DNA from: Bryobacteraceae bacterium
GTDB taxonomy: Bacteria; Acidobacteriota; Terriglobia; Bryobacterales; Bryobacteraceae
Assembly (NCBI GenBank): GCA_017883415.1
Contig: JADGNR010000001.1
Coordinates: 1-64,000, forward strand
Direction of reading: 5' to 3'
Length of the DNA stretch: 64,000 nt
Under the pieces are notes generated by a model. It ran no database searches, was not told where the DNA came from, and saw nothing but the letters and a program-made list of their open reading frames with translations. This document shows, piece by piece, positions 30,890 through 38,823 of the stretch (within the stretch, counting starts at the first letter, position 1; each line of letters begins with the position of its first letter). The translations under genes and the position numbers were made by a program.

Positions 30890-31429
30890 TCAGCGTCGCA
30901 GTTTGGCGGCGAATTTCTCGCGGAACTTCTTCACTTTGGGGGCCACCACGTAGGTGCAATAGGGCTGCTGCGGATTGTTGCGGAAGTATTCCTGGTGGTA
31001 ATCCTCCGCCTTGTAGAACGCGGCGGCGGGGCCGACTTCGGTGACGATGGGGTCGCGCCAGACGCGTTCGGCCGCCAACTCCCCGATCAACTGTTCGGCC
31101 ACGGATTGCTGCGCTTCGCTGTGATAGAAGATGACGGAGCGGTACTGCGTCCCCGCGTCGTTGCCCTGGCGGTCGCGCGTGGTGGGGTCGTGGATGGCGA
31201 AGAAGACTTCCAGGATCTCGCGGTAGGAGGTAACCTCGGCATCGAAGGTCACCTGCACCACTTCGGCATGGCCGGTGGCGCCGGTGCAGACCGCGCGGTA
31301 ATCGGGATTGGGTACCTTCCCTCCCATGTATCCGGATTCCACCGAGAGCACGCCCTCCATATTCTGGTAGACCGCTTCCAGGCACCAGAAGCAGCCCCCG
31401 CCGAGCGTCGCCGTTTCCTGAGTCGCCAT
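30890..31429 (-). CDS. msrA: Peptide methionine sulfoxide reductase A
   Basis: A 179-residue enzyme that reduces methionine-S-sulfoxide in proteins, using a catalytic cysteine. The motif LGGGCFWCLEAVYQ places the nucleophile at Cys13 with Cys16 next to it; the standard residue is cysteine, not selenocysteine. GVLSVESGYMGGKVPNPDYRAVCTGATGHAEVVQV is the second signature, and YHQEYFRNNPQQPYC the third. The ATG at 31429 has AGGAG seven bases upstream, so the six-codon extension is not used. The SIMPL gene ends seven bases upstream on the same strand, suggesting a SIMPL-msrA-dinB transcript. Confidence 0.96.
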   Translation of the reverse strand: MATQETATLGGGCFWCLEAVYQNMEGVLSVESGYMGGKVPNPDYRAVCTGATGHAEVVQVTFDAEVTSYREILEVFFAIHDPTTRDRQGNDAGTQYRSVIFYHSEAQQSVAEQLIGELAAERVWRDPIVTEVGPAAAFYKAEDYHQEYFRNNPQQPYCTYVVAPKVKKFREKFAAKLRR

Positions 31430-31436
31430 ACTTCTC

Positions 31437-32129
31437 CTATTGTGCAATCAATTGTACGGTGACGGTGACGGTGGCGCTCACGCCGACGGTTCCGGTCTGG
31501 ATGGGCGTGGGCGTAGCGGCGACGCCGGCGATGGCGTAGGGGGTGACCGCGGAGCCTTCCTGCGCGGAAATGACCGCTCCGGTCTTCGCGCCGAGGCCGG
31601 TGGCGATGGCGTTGGCATGGGCCAACGCCTGTTTGGCCGCCTGGGTGAGCGCCTGTTGCAGGACGGGATCGGCATTCTGCAAGCCGAAGCTCAAACCGCC
31701 CACGGAGTTCGCGCCCGCCAGATTGGCGGCATCGATGAGGCGGCCAACGAGGGAGAGATCGTTGCTCGTCACTTGCACCGTGTTGCTGGCGGTGTAGCCG
31801 ATCACCACGGGAGTCTGGGAGTTGGTGTAGCGCGGGTTGAGGGAATAGCCGATGGTCTGGATGGCGCCGCTCGCGCCCAGGACCTGCTTGAGGGCGCCGA
31901 TGACGGCGGTAGTGGCGGAGGCGTTCTGTTGCGCCGCATCCTGGGCGGTGGCGGCATTGGTGATCACGCCGGCGGTCAATTGCGCCTGGTCCGGATTCAC
32001 GGAAATGGTGGCCGTGCCGGTGGCCTGAATGCCGCCGCCGGCGGTAGTCTGGAGGGCGCGCGGCGCGGGCGTTTGCGCCAGGAGGGCGGCACAAGCCGCG
32101 GAAAGCAGAAGCAACGCGATTCTTGGCAT
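31437..32129 (-). CDS. SIMPL-domain (DUF541) secreted protein
   Basis: A 230-residue exported protein. Signal peptide residues 1-20 (MPRIALLLLSAACAALLAQT). The SIMPL domain begins GGGIQATGTATISVNPDQAQLTAGV and continues through SLNPRYTNSQTPVVIGYTASNTVQVTSNDL (read in parts) to ALAHANAIATGLGAKTGAVISAQEG, all matching DUF541. Members form large rings in the envelope; one is involved in oxidative stress. ATG 32129 is chosen because it starts the signal peptide and follows AAGAGGC. It is upstream of msrA, in line with an envelope or oxidative stress role. Confidence 0.9.
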   Translation of the reverse strand: MPRIALLLLSAACAALLAQTPAPRALQTTAGGGIQATGTATISVNPDQAQLTAGVITNAATAQDAAQQNASATTAVIGALKQVLGASGAIQTIGYSLNPRYTNSQTPVVIGYTASNTVQVTSNDLSLVGRLIDAANLAGANSVGGLSFGLQNADPVLQQALTQAAKQALAHANAIATGLGAKTGAVISAQEGSAVTPYAIAGVAATPTPIQTGTVGVSATVTVTVQLIAQ

Positions 32130-32210
32130 ATATGCCTCTTGCCCTAGTTTAGCGAAGCGACCGCAACTCCAACCGGGCAACTGGAGTTTAATAGATACAG
32201 AGGATAAACC

Positions 32211-33932
32211 ATGCGCTGGAGGGCACTTCCCGCGGTCCTATGTGTTGCCTTGTGCGCGGGCATCCCGGTCCACGCCAGGAAGAAGATCGCGGATCCGGCG
32301 GCGCAGTTCCACAAGCAGATCGCCAAGCAGGACCGCATCGCGCAGGCTCTGAACCGCCTGACGTTCGGCCCTGGTCCGGGCGACGCGGAGCGGGTGCGCG
32401 CCATGGGGCTGAAGAAGTGGCTCGACCGCGAACTCCACCCGGAGCGCATCGCCGAGAACCCCGTGCTCGAGGGAAAGCTGAAGGAGCTCGACAGCTTGCA
32501 GATGAGCGGGGAGGAACTGGTGCGCAACTATCCGGCGCCGCAAATCGTGCGTCAAATGGTGGCGGGGCAGATTCCGTTTCCCAGCGATCCGGACCGAAAG
32601 CTGCTGATCCAAAGGCAGGCGGCGCGACTGCAGCGGCAGCAGGGGCAGGGGAACGGCAATGCGCCACAGACGAAGGCCCTGGCCGATCTGCTGGCGCCGG
32701 AGCAGATCCGCGTGCTGCGCACAGGGGCGCCGCAGGAGCGGCTGGCGGCGTTTCAGGCGCTGTCGCGGGAGTGGCAGGACGACGTGATCGCCGCGCTTCC
32801 ACCGGCGCTGCGCCAGGGACTTATCCAGGTTGCGTCCCCCGAGTTGCGCCGCCGCATTTCGCTCGCCAACGGACCGGCGCAGGTGGTGGCGCAGGACCTG
32901 ATGGAGGGCAAGCTGCTGCGCGCCATTTACAGCAACCGGCAGCTCGCGGAGGTGCTCGCCGATTTCTGGTTCAACCATTTCAACGTGTACCTGGATAAGG
33001 GTGCGGACCACTACCTGGTGACGGCGTACGAACGCGATGCCATTCGCCCGCACGTCTTGGGCAAATTCCGGGAGCTGCTGGAGGCCACGGCGAAGAGTCC
33101 GGCCATGCTGTTTTACCTGGACAACTGGCAATCGGTGGGCCCTCACGGGCCGCAGGCGCGCGGGCCGAGGGTGCGGCGCGGCCTGAACGAGAATTACGGC
33201 CGGGAGCTGCTGGAGCTGCACACCCTGGGCGTGGACGGCGGCTACACCCAGAAGGACGTCACGGAAGTGGCGCGTTGCTTCACCGGGTGGACCATCAACC
33301 AGCCGCAGCGCGGTGGCGGTTTCACGTTCAACGCCCGCCAGCACGATAGCGGGGAGAAGGTGGTGTTGGGGGTGACCATCGCGGCCGGAGGCGGCATGGA
33401 GGACGGCGAGAAGGTGCTCGATATCCTGGCGCGCCATCCCTCGACTGCGCTTTTCATCGCGCGCAAGCTGGCGCAGCGTTTCGTCGCCGACGATCCGCCG
33501 GCGGCGCTGGTTCGCCGCATGGCGGAGGCGTTCCGCAAGACCGATGGCGATCTGCGCGCGGTGATGCAGGCCATGGTCGCCGCCAGGGAGTTCTGGAGCG
33601 TGGGGGCGTACCGGTCGAAAGTGAAATCGCCGCTCGAGATGGTGGCGAGCGCGGTGCGTGCCCTCAACGGCGATGTGGATTACGCCATGCCGCTGGCCAA
33701 CCAGGTGGCCCAGCTCGGCCAACCTTTGTACCGCAAAGTGGAGCCGACGGGGTATTCCAACTCGGGGAAGGACTGGATGAGTTCGGCCGGGCTGCTGGCG
33801 CGCATGAATTTCGCTTTGCAGTTGGCCGGCAACAAAGTGCCGGGAGTGAAGGTGGAGGCGGGGCCGGCGGCGCGGACCGACGATCCGCTGGCGGGAGTGC
33901 CGCTGGGCTCGCCCGAGTTTCAGAAGCACTAG
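32211..33932 (+). CDS. DUF1800 family protein
   Basis: A 573-residue exported protein. Signal peptide MRWRALPAVLCVALCAGIPVHA. The DUF1800 core starts at IAQALNRLTFGPGPGDAERVRAMGLKKWLDRELHPERI and contains ADFWFNHFNVYLDKG, ENYGRELLELHTLGVDGGYTQKDVTEVARCFTGWT and AFRKTDGDLRAVMQAM (read in pieces). Family members occur next to DUF1501 proteins in planctomycetes, acidobacteria and proteobacteria and are of unknown function. The DUF1501 gene follows after 89 bases, on the same strand, so they form the usual pair. The final residues GVPLGSPEFQKH are common in this family. Confidence 0.93.
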   Translation: MRWRALPAVLCVALCAGIPVHARKKIADPAAQFHKQIAKQDRIAQALNRLTFGPGPGDAERVRAMGLKKWLDRELHPERIAENPVLEGKLKELDSLQMSGEELVRNYPAPQIVRQMVAGQIPFPSDPDRKLLIQRQAARLQRQQGQGNGNAPQTKALADLLAPEQIRVLRTGAPQERLAAFQALSREWQDDVIAALPPALRQGLIQVASPELRRRISLANGPAQVVAQDLMEGKLLRAIYSNRQLAEVLADFWFNHFNVYLDKGADHYLVTAYERDAIRPHVLGKFRELLEATAKSPAMLFYLDNWQSVGPHGPQARGPRVRRGLNENYGRELLELHTLGVDGGYTQKDVTEVARCFTGWTINQPQRGGGFTFNARQHDSGEKVVLGVTIAAGGGMEDGEKVLDILARHPSTALFIARKLAQRFVADDPPAALVRRMAEAFRKTDGDLRAVMQAMVAAREFWSVGAYRSKVKSPLEMVASAVRALNGDVDYAMPLANQVAQLGQPLYRKVEPTGYSNSGKDWMSSAGLLARMNFALQLAGNKVPGVKVEAGPAARTDDPLAGVPLGSPEFQKH

Positions 33933-33939
33933 GGAAACA

Positions 33940-33967
33940 GGGGCCGGGGGCCAGGGGCCGGGGGCCA
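33940..33967. repeat. Two tandem 14-base GGGGCCGGGGGCCA units
   Basis: The unit GGGGCCGGGGGCCA occurs twice head to tail directly after the DUF1800 stop. No function is claimed. It is followed by a short hairpin at 33978. Confidence 0.6.
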
Positions 33968-33977
33968 GGGAATGGTC

Positions 33978-33990
33978 GGCCCTGCGGGCC
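33978..33990 (+). terminator. Small hairpin GGCCC/GGGCC before DUF1501
   Basis: A 5-bp perfect stem with loop TGC is followed by GGGCTTTCTTT. It may attenuate transcription between the DUF1800 and DUF1501 genes, or be without function; the stem is short. Confidence 0.35.
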
Positions 33991-34021
33991 GGGCTTTCTT
34001 TGGAGATGGGAGGGAACGGCA

Positions 34022-35266
34022 ATGACGACTCGTCGGATTTTTCTCCGTAATTCGGCAGTGGCGATGGTGGGGGCCGGAACCGCGCCGCTGTGGCTGACGC
34101 GGGCGCTGTATGCCGCCGATGCGCCGTCACCGCGCAAGAAGATCCTGGTGGCTATTTTCCAGCGTGGGGCCGCCGATGGCCTGAACGTGGTGGTGCCGCA
34201 CGGCGAGAAGGCGTACTACGACCTGCGGCCGACGATCGCCATCCCGCGGCCGGCGGCGGCCGCCGAGCGGCGCGAGGATGCCGCCATCGACCTGGATGGT
34301 TTTTTCGGTTTGCATCCTTCGCTCGCGCCGCTCAAGCCGCTGTTCGACCAGCAGCATCTCGCCATCGTGGATGCGGTGGGCTCTCCCGACCCCACCCGCT
34401 CGCACTTCGACGCGCAGGACTATATGGAATCGGGCACGCCCGGCCTGAAGGCGACAGCGAGCGGCTGGATGAATCGCGCGTTGGCGAAGGAGCAGGGGAA
34501 AGTGTCTCCCATGCGCGCCGTATCGCTGGGAACGGTGCTGCCGCGTGCCATTGGCGGCCCGCGTCCGGCCATCGCGCTGGCGAGCATCGGCGCCTTCCAG
34601 GTGCGCAACGCGGAGGCGGCGAAGCAGTTCGAGCGGATGTACCTGGAGAGCAAGGATCCGGTGCTCGTGGCCACCGGCCGCGAGACCTTCGAAGCGGTGG
34701 CGATGCTGCAATCGATCCAGAAGCAGCCGTATGCGCCGGCCTACGGGGCGGAATACCCGCGCGGGCGTTTCGGCGACAGCCTGCGGCAGATCGCGCAGTT
34801 GATCAAAGCCGACGTGGGTATGGAGATGGCGTTCGCCGATATCGGCGGCTGGGACCACCACGTCAACGAACTGGGCCCGCGCGCCTCGGAAGGACAGTTG
34901 GCGAACCTGCTGCGCGAGTACGGACAGGCGCTGAGCGCCTTCTGGCGGGACCTGGGCGACCGCATGGCGGACGTGGCCGTGGTGACCATGTCGGAGTTCG
35001 GCCGGACGGCGCACGAGAACGGCAATCGCGGCACCGATCACGGCCACGCCAATTGTATGTTCGTGATGGGCGGCGCGGTGAAGGGGGGCAAAGTCTACGG
35101 CCGGTGGCCCGGTCTCTCGCGCGAGCAACTGTACGAGGGCCGCGACCTGGCGCTCACCACCGATTTCCGCGACGTATTAGGCGAGCTGGTGGCGCGGCAC
35201 ATGGGCAACGCGACGCTGCAGGACGTGTTCCCCGGCTACGAGGCGCAGTTCCTTGGCCTGGTGTGA
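34022..35266 (+). CDS. DUF1501 family Tat-exported protein
   Basis: A 414-residue protein with a twin-arginine signal: MTTRRIFLRNSAVAMVGAGTA, where RRIFLRN fits the S/T-R-R-x-F-L-K pattern. The mature protein shows the DUF1501 sequence features of an alkaline-phosphatase-like fold: LVAIFQRGAADGLNVVVPHGE, SHFDAQDYMESGTPG, FADIGGWDHHVNE, VAVVTMSEFGRTAHENGNRGTDHGHAN (read in pieces) and DFRDVLGELVARHMG. The export route implies a folded, possibly cofactor-loaded protein. It pairs with the DUF1800 gene. A GGGAGGGAACGGCA ribosome region precedes the ATG. The function of the pair is unknown. Confidence 0.94.
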   Translation: MTTRRIFLRNSAVAMVGAGTAPLWLTRALYAADAPSPRKKILVAIFQRGAADGLNVVVPHGEKAYYDLRPTIAIPRPAAAAERREDAAIDLDGFFGLHPSLAPLKPLFDQQHLAIVDAVGSPDPTRSHFDAQDYMESGTPGLKATASGWMNRALAKEQGKVSPMRAVSLGTVLPRAIGGPRPAIALASIGAFQVRNAEAAKQFERMYLESKDPVLVATGRETFEAVAMLQSIQKQPYAPAYGAEYPRGRFGDSLRQIAQLIKADVGMEMAFADIGGWDHHVNELGPRASEGQLANLLREYGQALSAFWRDLGDRMADVAVVTMSEFGRTAHENGNRGTDHGHANCMFVMGGAVKGGKVYGRWPGLSREQLYEGRDLALTTDFRDVLGELVARHMGNATLQDVFPGYEAQFLGLV

Positions 35267-35287
35267 CGCGCAGGCGCGGCGCCACGT

Positions 35288-35293
35288 TATAAT
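35288..35293 (+). promoter_or_regulatory. -10 box TATAAT for tRNA-Leu
   Basis: A perfect TATAAT lies 28 bases before the mature tRNA 5' end. The expected -35 region (around 35265) has only a weak TGTGAC match. Confidence 0.6.
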
Positions 35294-35321
35294 TCGATCA
35301 ACGGCCTTCGATTCGGCCCAC

Positions 35322-35409
35322 GCGGATGTGGCGAAATTGGCAGACGCGCTGGATTTAGGTTCCAGTTCCTGTAATGGGAGTGTAGGTTCAAGTCCTATCA
35401 TCCGCACCA
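35322..35409 (+). tRNA. tRNA-Leu (anticodon UAG)
   Basis: The 88-base sequence starts GCGGATG and ends CATCCGC followed by ACCA, so the acceptor stem is perfect over seven pairs and CCA is encoded. The anticodon stem CTGGA/TCCAG encloses loop TTTAGGT, giving anticodon TAG at 35356-35358, which reads CUA and other CUN codons. A long variable arm (CCTGTAATGGG) and the T arm with GTTCAAGTC confirm a class II leucine tRNA. Confidence 0.97.
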
Positions 35410-35424
35410 ATACAGCTCATTAGC

Positions 35425-35691
35425 TTGCGACGACCTCCGCGCTACAACCGCGCCGTCGAAAACAACGAGCGCTTCCTCGTCGAGCGGAATGGAGAGCCCG
35501 CGGTGCTGATTCGGAGCGTGACCGATTACGTGAGGACTTTCGCCCCTCCCCCGGATTGGCTGGAAAAGTCATGGGGCAGTGCCACGCGGCAGGGACTCGA
35601 CAAACTGGCTACGAAAGAAATAGACGCCGAGATCACCCGATCCCGGCGCGAGCGGCACGCCCGCAAAGCCAAGTCTGAATCCGGTCGATGA
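35425..35691 (+). CDS. Phd-like antitoxin with a damaged N-terminus
   Basis: Reading from TTG 35425 gives 88 residues. From residue 13 the sequence NNERFLVERNGEPAVLIRSVTDYVRTF, then APPPDWLEKSWGSATRQGLDKLATKEIDAEI, matches Phd/YefM-type antitoxins whose partners are PIN toxins. The usual first 25-30 residues (the MKxISATEL-like DNA-binding part) are missing, replaced by LRRPPRYNRAVE. The frame begins 16 bases after the tRNA end, so the 5' part of the gene seems to have been lost at this junction. The toxin start overlaps the stop (ATGA). It may still neutralise the toxin but not bind DNA normally. Confidence 0.65.
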   Translation: MRRPPRYNRAVENNERFLVERNGEPAVLIRSVTDYVRTFAPPPDWLEKSWGSATRQGLDKLATKEIDAEITRSRRERHARKAKSESGR

Positions 35692-36095
35692 TTCGGGTCG
35701 TTATCGACACCAACATTCTGGTCTCCGCGCTGCTCCAGCCTGAGGGTCTCCGCGCTGCCGTACTGATGCTCGCCCTTTCCGGTGAGGTGCAGCTTTGCGT
35801 CTCCGATTCCGTCTTTGCCGAATATGACGAAGTGATCCGCCGTCCGCGCTTCAAGCGGTCAGCCGAGGTCATCGACAGCACGCTCCAGTCGATTCGAAAG
35901 CTGGGCCATTGGGTCAAGCCAGGCGCTCGTGTAGAGGAATGTACCGACCCCGACGACAATATATTCCTGGAGTGCGCCCAGGCTGCCGCAGCGGATTACC
36001 TCGTCACCGGCAATCAACGTCATTTTCCCGAACGATGGAAGAAGACCCGGGTGATCGGCGCCCGCGAGTGGATCGAACTCCGGATGGGGCAATAG
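35688..36095 (+). CDS. PIN-domain ribonuclease toxin
   Basis: A 135-residue VapC-like nuclease. The acidic active site can be placed: Asp7 in VVIDTNILVSAL, Glu46-type residue in FAEYDEVIRRPRF, and DPDDNIFLECAQAAAADYLVTGN near residue 90, where DxDD.I.L is the family pattern of the putative-toxin COG1569 group. These enzymes cut RNA and are held inactive by the upstream antitoxin. The start ATG overlaps the antitoxin stop. The length is normal and all catalytic positions look intact although the antitoxin is not. Confidence 0.9.
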   Translation: MIRVVIDTNILVSALLQPEGLRAAVLMLALSGEVQLCVSDSVFAEYDEVIRRPRFKRSAEVIDSTLQSIRKLGHWVKPGARVEECTDPDDNIFLECAQAAAADYLVTGNQRHFPERWKKTRVIGAREWIELRMGQ

Positions 36096-36149
36096 GTCCT
36101 GGCCGCCCCGGATGTATACTTTCAGGAAGCGGGATTCAGGAGATGCGCT

Positions 36150-37250
36150 ATGCGACGGATGTGCCTCGGGTTTGTGGGGTTCATGCTGTTAGTGACCGCG
36201 GGCATGGCCCAGCAAGGACCTTACAAAGTGCTCAAGACGGCCAAAGTGGGCGGCTTGGGCGGCTTCGACTACATCTATGCGGACGATGCCGGACGACGGC
36301 TGTACATTCCGCGCGGCGCGGTGCAGGGAGAGAACCCGATAGCAGCCCGGGTGACCGTCTTTAATCTCGATACGCTGGCGCCAGTCGGTGAAATTCCCAA
36401 TACCAGAGCCAATGGCGCGGCGGTCGATCTCAAATCCGGCCATGGTTTCGCCAGCAGCAAACCGGTGGCGATGTGGGATACCAAAACGTTGGCCTTCATC
36501 AAGACCATTGATGTCGACCCGAAGTGCAGCCCGGACGGCATTCTTGCCGACCCGTTTAACCAGCGCATCTACGTGTTCAGCCACCCGACGATGGACGCGA
36601 CGGTACTCGACGCGAAGGACGGCGCCGTGCTGGGCACGGTGGATTTGGGCGGCGCACCCGAGCAGGCGGCCACGGATGGCAAGGGACATGTGTATGTCGT
36701 CATCCAGGACAAGGCCAACGTGGCGGTGATCGACGCCAAGGCGATGAAGGTCGCCGCGCATTACGATTTCGGAGACAAGGGCAGCCGGTGCAACGGGCTG
36801 GCACTGGATGTGAAGAACCACGTGCTATTCGCGGCCTGCGGACAATCGGGAATCCCGGCAGTCACGCCCGCGCAGCCCATGATGGTGATTCTCAACGCGG
36901 AGGACGGCAAGATCATCGCATCACTGCCGCTGGCCGGCGGTTCCGATGGCGCGGTGTTCAATCCGGCTACGATGCAAGCGTTCAGCTCGCACGGCAACGG
37001 CACCATGACCGTCATCAGGGAAAACAGTCCGACCAGCTTCGCCGTGGAACAGGACCTTCAGACCATGGCGGGCGCCAAGACGCTGACGTTGGATACGAAG
37101 ACGAATCATATCCTGACGATGGCTGCCGAATACGGCCCGGCGCCGGCCGCGCCGCCCCCGGGAGGCGCGCCGCCACCGGGACGCGGCGGCCGCGCCCCAC
37201 GGGGCCCGATGCTGCCGGATTCGTTTTCGATTCTTGTGGTGGGTAAGTAA
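36150..37250 (+). CDS. Secreted YncE-like beta-propeller protein
   Basis: A 366-residue exported protein. Signal peptide MRRMCLGFVGFMLLVTAGMA-QQ. Repeats of the form VGGLGGFDYIYADDAGRRLYIP, VTVFNLDTLAPVGEIPNTRA and VAVIDAKAMKVAAHYDFG give the seven-bladed YVTN/YncE propeller pattern. It ends in a Pro/Gly/Arg-rich linker and a closing strand SFSILVVGK. The role is unknown; similar proteins bind periplasmic ligands or DNA. AGGAG seven bases before the ATG decides the start over an out-of-frame ATG just upstream. TATACT at 36115-36120 is a likely -10. Confidence 0.85.
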   Translation: MRRMCLGFVGFMLLVTAGMAQQGPYKVLKTAKVGGLGGFDYIYADDAGRRLYIPRGAVQGENPIAARVTVFNLDTLAPVGEIPNTRANGAAVDLKSGHGFASSKPVAMWDTKTLAFIKTIDVDPKCSPDGILADPFNQRIYVFSHPTMDATVLDAKDGAVLGTVDLGGAPEQAATDGKGHVYVVIQDKANVAVIDAKAMKVAAHYDFGDKGSRCNGLALDVKNHVLFAACGQSGIPAVTPAQPMMVILNAEDGKIIASLPLAGGSDGAVFNPATMQAFSSHGNGTMTVIRENSPTSFAVEQDLQTMAGAKTLTLDTKTNHILTMAAEYGPAPAAPPPGGAPPPGRGGRAPRGPMLPDSFSILVVGK

Positions 37251-37366
37251 CACCGCCGGGTGGCCGGCCTGGCTGCGCTGGGGCTCGGGCGAGTGCGGGG
37301 CGCCGCTGAGCGGCATGGAGGAACTGTCTCCCGGCCCGACCACGGGTCGGCGTGCGCCTTCGCCGC

Positions 37367-37393
37367 GGGTCAGGCCGGGAGGGGCCTACCTTA
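37367..37393. repeat. Partial copy of the GGCAGGCCAGGAGGCCTACC arm
   Basis: GGGTCAGGCCGGGAGGGGCC followed by TACCTTA resembles the right arm of the element at 28082-28107 and, as there, it touches the stop codon of a minus-strand gene. A decayed left arm may lie near 37258-37280 (GGGTGGCCGGCCTGGCTGC). The 143-bp gap 37251-37393 has no other feature. Confidence 0.5.
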
Positions 37394-37693
37394 CTACCAG
37401 CGCTTGCGACCGAAGCCGCCGCCACCGCCACCGGCGCTTCCGCGATCCGCCTTGGGGCGTGCCTCGTTCACGTTCAGGGTGCGGCCATCCAGATCCGTGC
37501 CGTTGATGGCAGCGATTGCCTTGTCGCCCTCTCCGTCGTTGGCCATCTCGACGAAACCAAAGCCGCGAGGCTGGCCTGTGTCACGGTCCGTGACGATGTT
37601 GACGCGATCTACAGTACCGTGGGTCTCAAACAACGCACGGACAGAATCTTCCGAAGCCCCAAAACTGAGGTTTCCAACGTAAATGTTTTTCAA
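37394..37693 (-). CDS. RRM-type RNA-binding protein
   Basis: A 99-residue protein with one RNA recognition motif: RNP2 is IYVGNL at residues 4-9 and RNP1 is RGFGFVEM at 43-50. The tail is glycine-rich (GSAGGGGGGFGRKRW), as in the cold-inducible RNA chaperones of cyanobacteria and other bacteria. It binds single-stranded RNA, probably during cold or stress. A good promoter 115 bases upstream predicts a leader of about 105 bases, long for this genome and fitting post-transcriptional control. Confidence 0.95.
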   Translation of the reverse strand: MKNIYVGNLSFGASEDSVRALFETHGTVDRVNIVTDRDTGQPRGFGFVEMANDGEGDKAIAAINGTDLDGRTLNVNEARPKADRGSAGGGGGGFGRKRW

Positions 37694-37807
37694 GTTATTC
37701 TTTTTCCTTTACTGATTTGAAGGCGGCTAATCGTGAAGTGGACGAACGTAGCGGAAACAACGCTAAAGAGGTCAGCCTCGAATTGGCAGGAGCATCAAAC
37801 CACAACC

Positions 37808-37836
37808 ACTATAGCACAGGCACGAGTGTGCTACAA
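37808..37836 (-). promoter_or_regulatory. sigma70 promoter for the RRM gene
   Basis: On the minus strand TTGTAG (37836-37831) and TATAGT (37813-37808) are separated by exactly 17 bases. The predicted start near 37801 gives a leader of about 107 bases. The same segment read on the plus strand contains TACAAT (37832-37837), so divergent transcription is possible. Confidence 0.65.
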
Positions 37837-37941
37837 TAGCAATATATTCAAGTTCTCCAGCCTTTAGATCCGAGCGCCGGCCAATCCGGGCAAAGGTTCG
37901 GTCCTGCAGCAGCCAGATCGTGGAAAGGAACGGTATCTTTT

Positions 37942-38262
37942 ATGTTGTACGACAGCACCAGGAACCTGCTGCAGAGTATTCTGCGGTCACTCGAAACGGG
38001 CGACCAGACCCGGTGGGACGATCATACGGAATCTGGAAATGCATGTCTTTACGAAATGCACCAGATGTCCGGGCCCCGGTACAAGGCATATCGATCCGAC
38101 AGTCTTCACACTAACTCCGGGGTGCAAAGCACGCTCCCCGGGAAATTGCACCGGGCCATGCCGCACGTAAGGACGATGGTGATTGCCATTCGGCATAAAG
38201 ACCAGATCCGGGCACTGGAGAGCGGGAAGGCGGCTCTGGCCGCGATGAATGCCGGGAACTGA
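37942..38262 (+). CDS. Hypothetical protein, 106 residues
   Basis: Begins MLYDSTRNLLQSILRSLETG and is predicted helical at the start, with a polar histidine-rich middle (WDDHTESGNACLYEMHQMSG) and a helical end (IRALESGKAALAAMNAG). GGAAAGGAA lies 14-22 bases before the ATG. No family was recognised. It lies in a stretch of four small unknown genes with somewhat less GC-biased codons than the neighbours, and the next gene follows after 8 bases. Confidence 0.6.
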   Translation: MLYDSTRNLLQSILRSLETGDQTRWDDHTESGNACLYEMHQMSGPRYKAYRSDSLHTNSGVQSTLPGKLHRAMPHVRTMVIAIRHKDQIRALESGKAALAAMNAGN

Positions 38263-38270
38263 GATTGCCC

Positions 38271-38513
38271 ATGAGCCAGTCGTTCACCTTCATCGACGTT
38301 GCCGGGAATCGGGCCCAATACACCGTCACCGATAAGGACCATCATAACGACTTCCGCTGGTCCACGGATCACGGCGATCATGGGGTTGCCGCGTCCTTCG
38401 AGGAAGCTCAGTATCGGGCCAGGACGGTACTAAAAAACAGCATGGAGGCAAACCGCCGATCCGACGAAGTCACTAGGATGGGTAAGTATGCCTTGCGCTG
38501 GCGATCCCACTGA
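38271..38513 (+). CDS. Hypothetical protein, 80 residues
   Basis: Starts MSQSFTFIDVAGNRAQYTVT at ATG 38271. The short beta-rich start (FIDVAGNRAQYTVTDK, FRWSTDHGDHGVAASFEEA) followed by one helix (AQYRARTVLKNSME) suggests a small alpha/beta fold. No family was recognised. It follows the 106-residue gene after 8 bases and is convergent with the next pair. Confidence 0.55.
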   Translation: MSQSFTFIDVAGNRAQYTVTDKDHHNDFRWSTDHGDHGVAASFEEAQYRARTVLKNSMEANRRSDEVTRMGKYALRWRSH

Positions 38514-38519
38514 GCCCCG

Positions 38520-38816
38520 TCACCCGAGCCACTTGTTCAATCCAATACTGCCGTCGATGTCCCGATGGAAGAATTTGAATTTGCGCCCGTCTTCCATTTC
38601 GAGCGTCATGGTCTGCCGGAAATGACCGGGCACGAAGTACGGGTCGCTGGGCGACCACACCAGACCGGAGATATGCTTGGACCCGGCCATGGAAGGGACT
38701 CCCGGTTTACTTTCCGGCTCGTCCTGGGTGATTTGGATGTCGTATTTCGCCTGTAGCTCATTCCCATCCGGGGCTGTGACCGTCCCGGTGCCTTGCAAGC
38801 GCTCCAATATTTTCAC
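38520..38816 (-). CDS. Hypothetical protein, 98 residues
   Basis: The conserved-looking part is LQGTGTVTAPDGNELQAKYDIQITQDE, GLVWSPSDPYFVPGHFRQTMTLEMEDGRKFKFF and a final DGSIGLNKWLG (read in parts), a beta-sandwich pattern. The start is uncertain: GTG 38816 follows the previous stop by seven bases and gives 98 residues, whereas the frame is open to 38963 but then overlaps the previous gene by 140 bases. No family was recognised. Confidence 0.55.
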   Translation of the reverse strand: MKILERLQGTGTVTAPDGNELQAKYDIQITQDEPESKPGVPSMAGSKHISGLVWSPSDPYFVPGHFRQTMTLEMEDGRKFKFFHRDIDGSIGLNKWLG

Positions 38817-38823
38817 GAGTGTC

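Noticed and set aside
30890-31429. MsrA as a selenoprotein
   Set aside because: The catalytic position is an ordinary cysteine codon in GGGCFWC and there is no in-frame TGA.
32238-34130. A 630-codon minus-strand frame opposite DUF1800
   Set aside because: Antisense shadow; the plus strand has a signal peptide and DUF1800 motifs.
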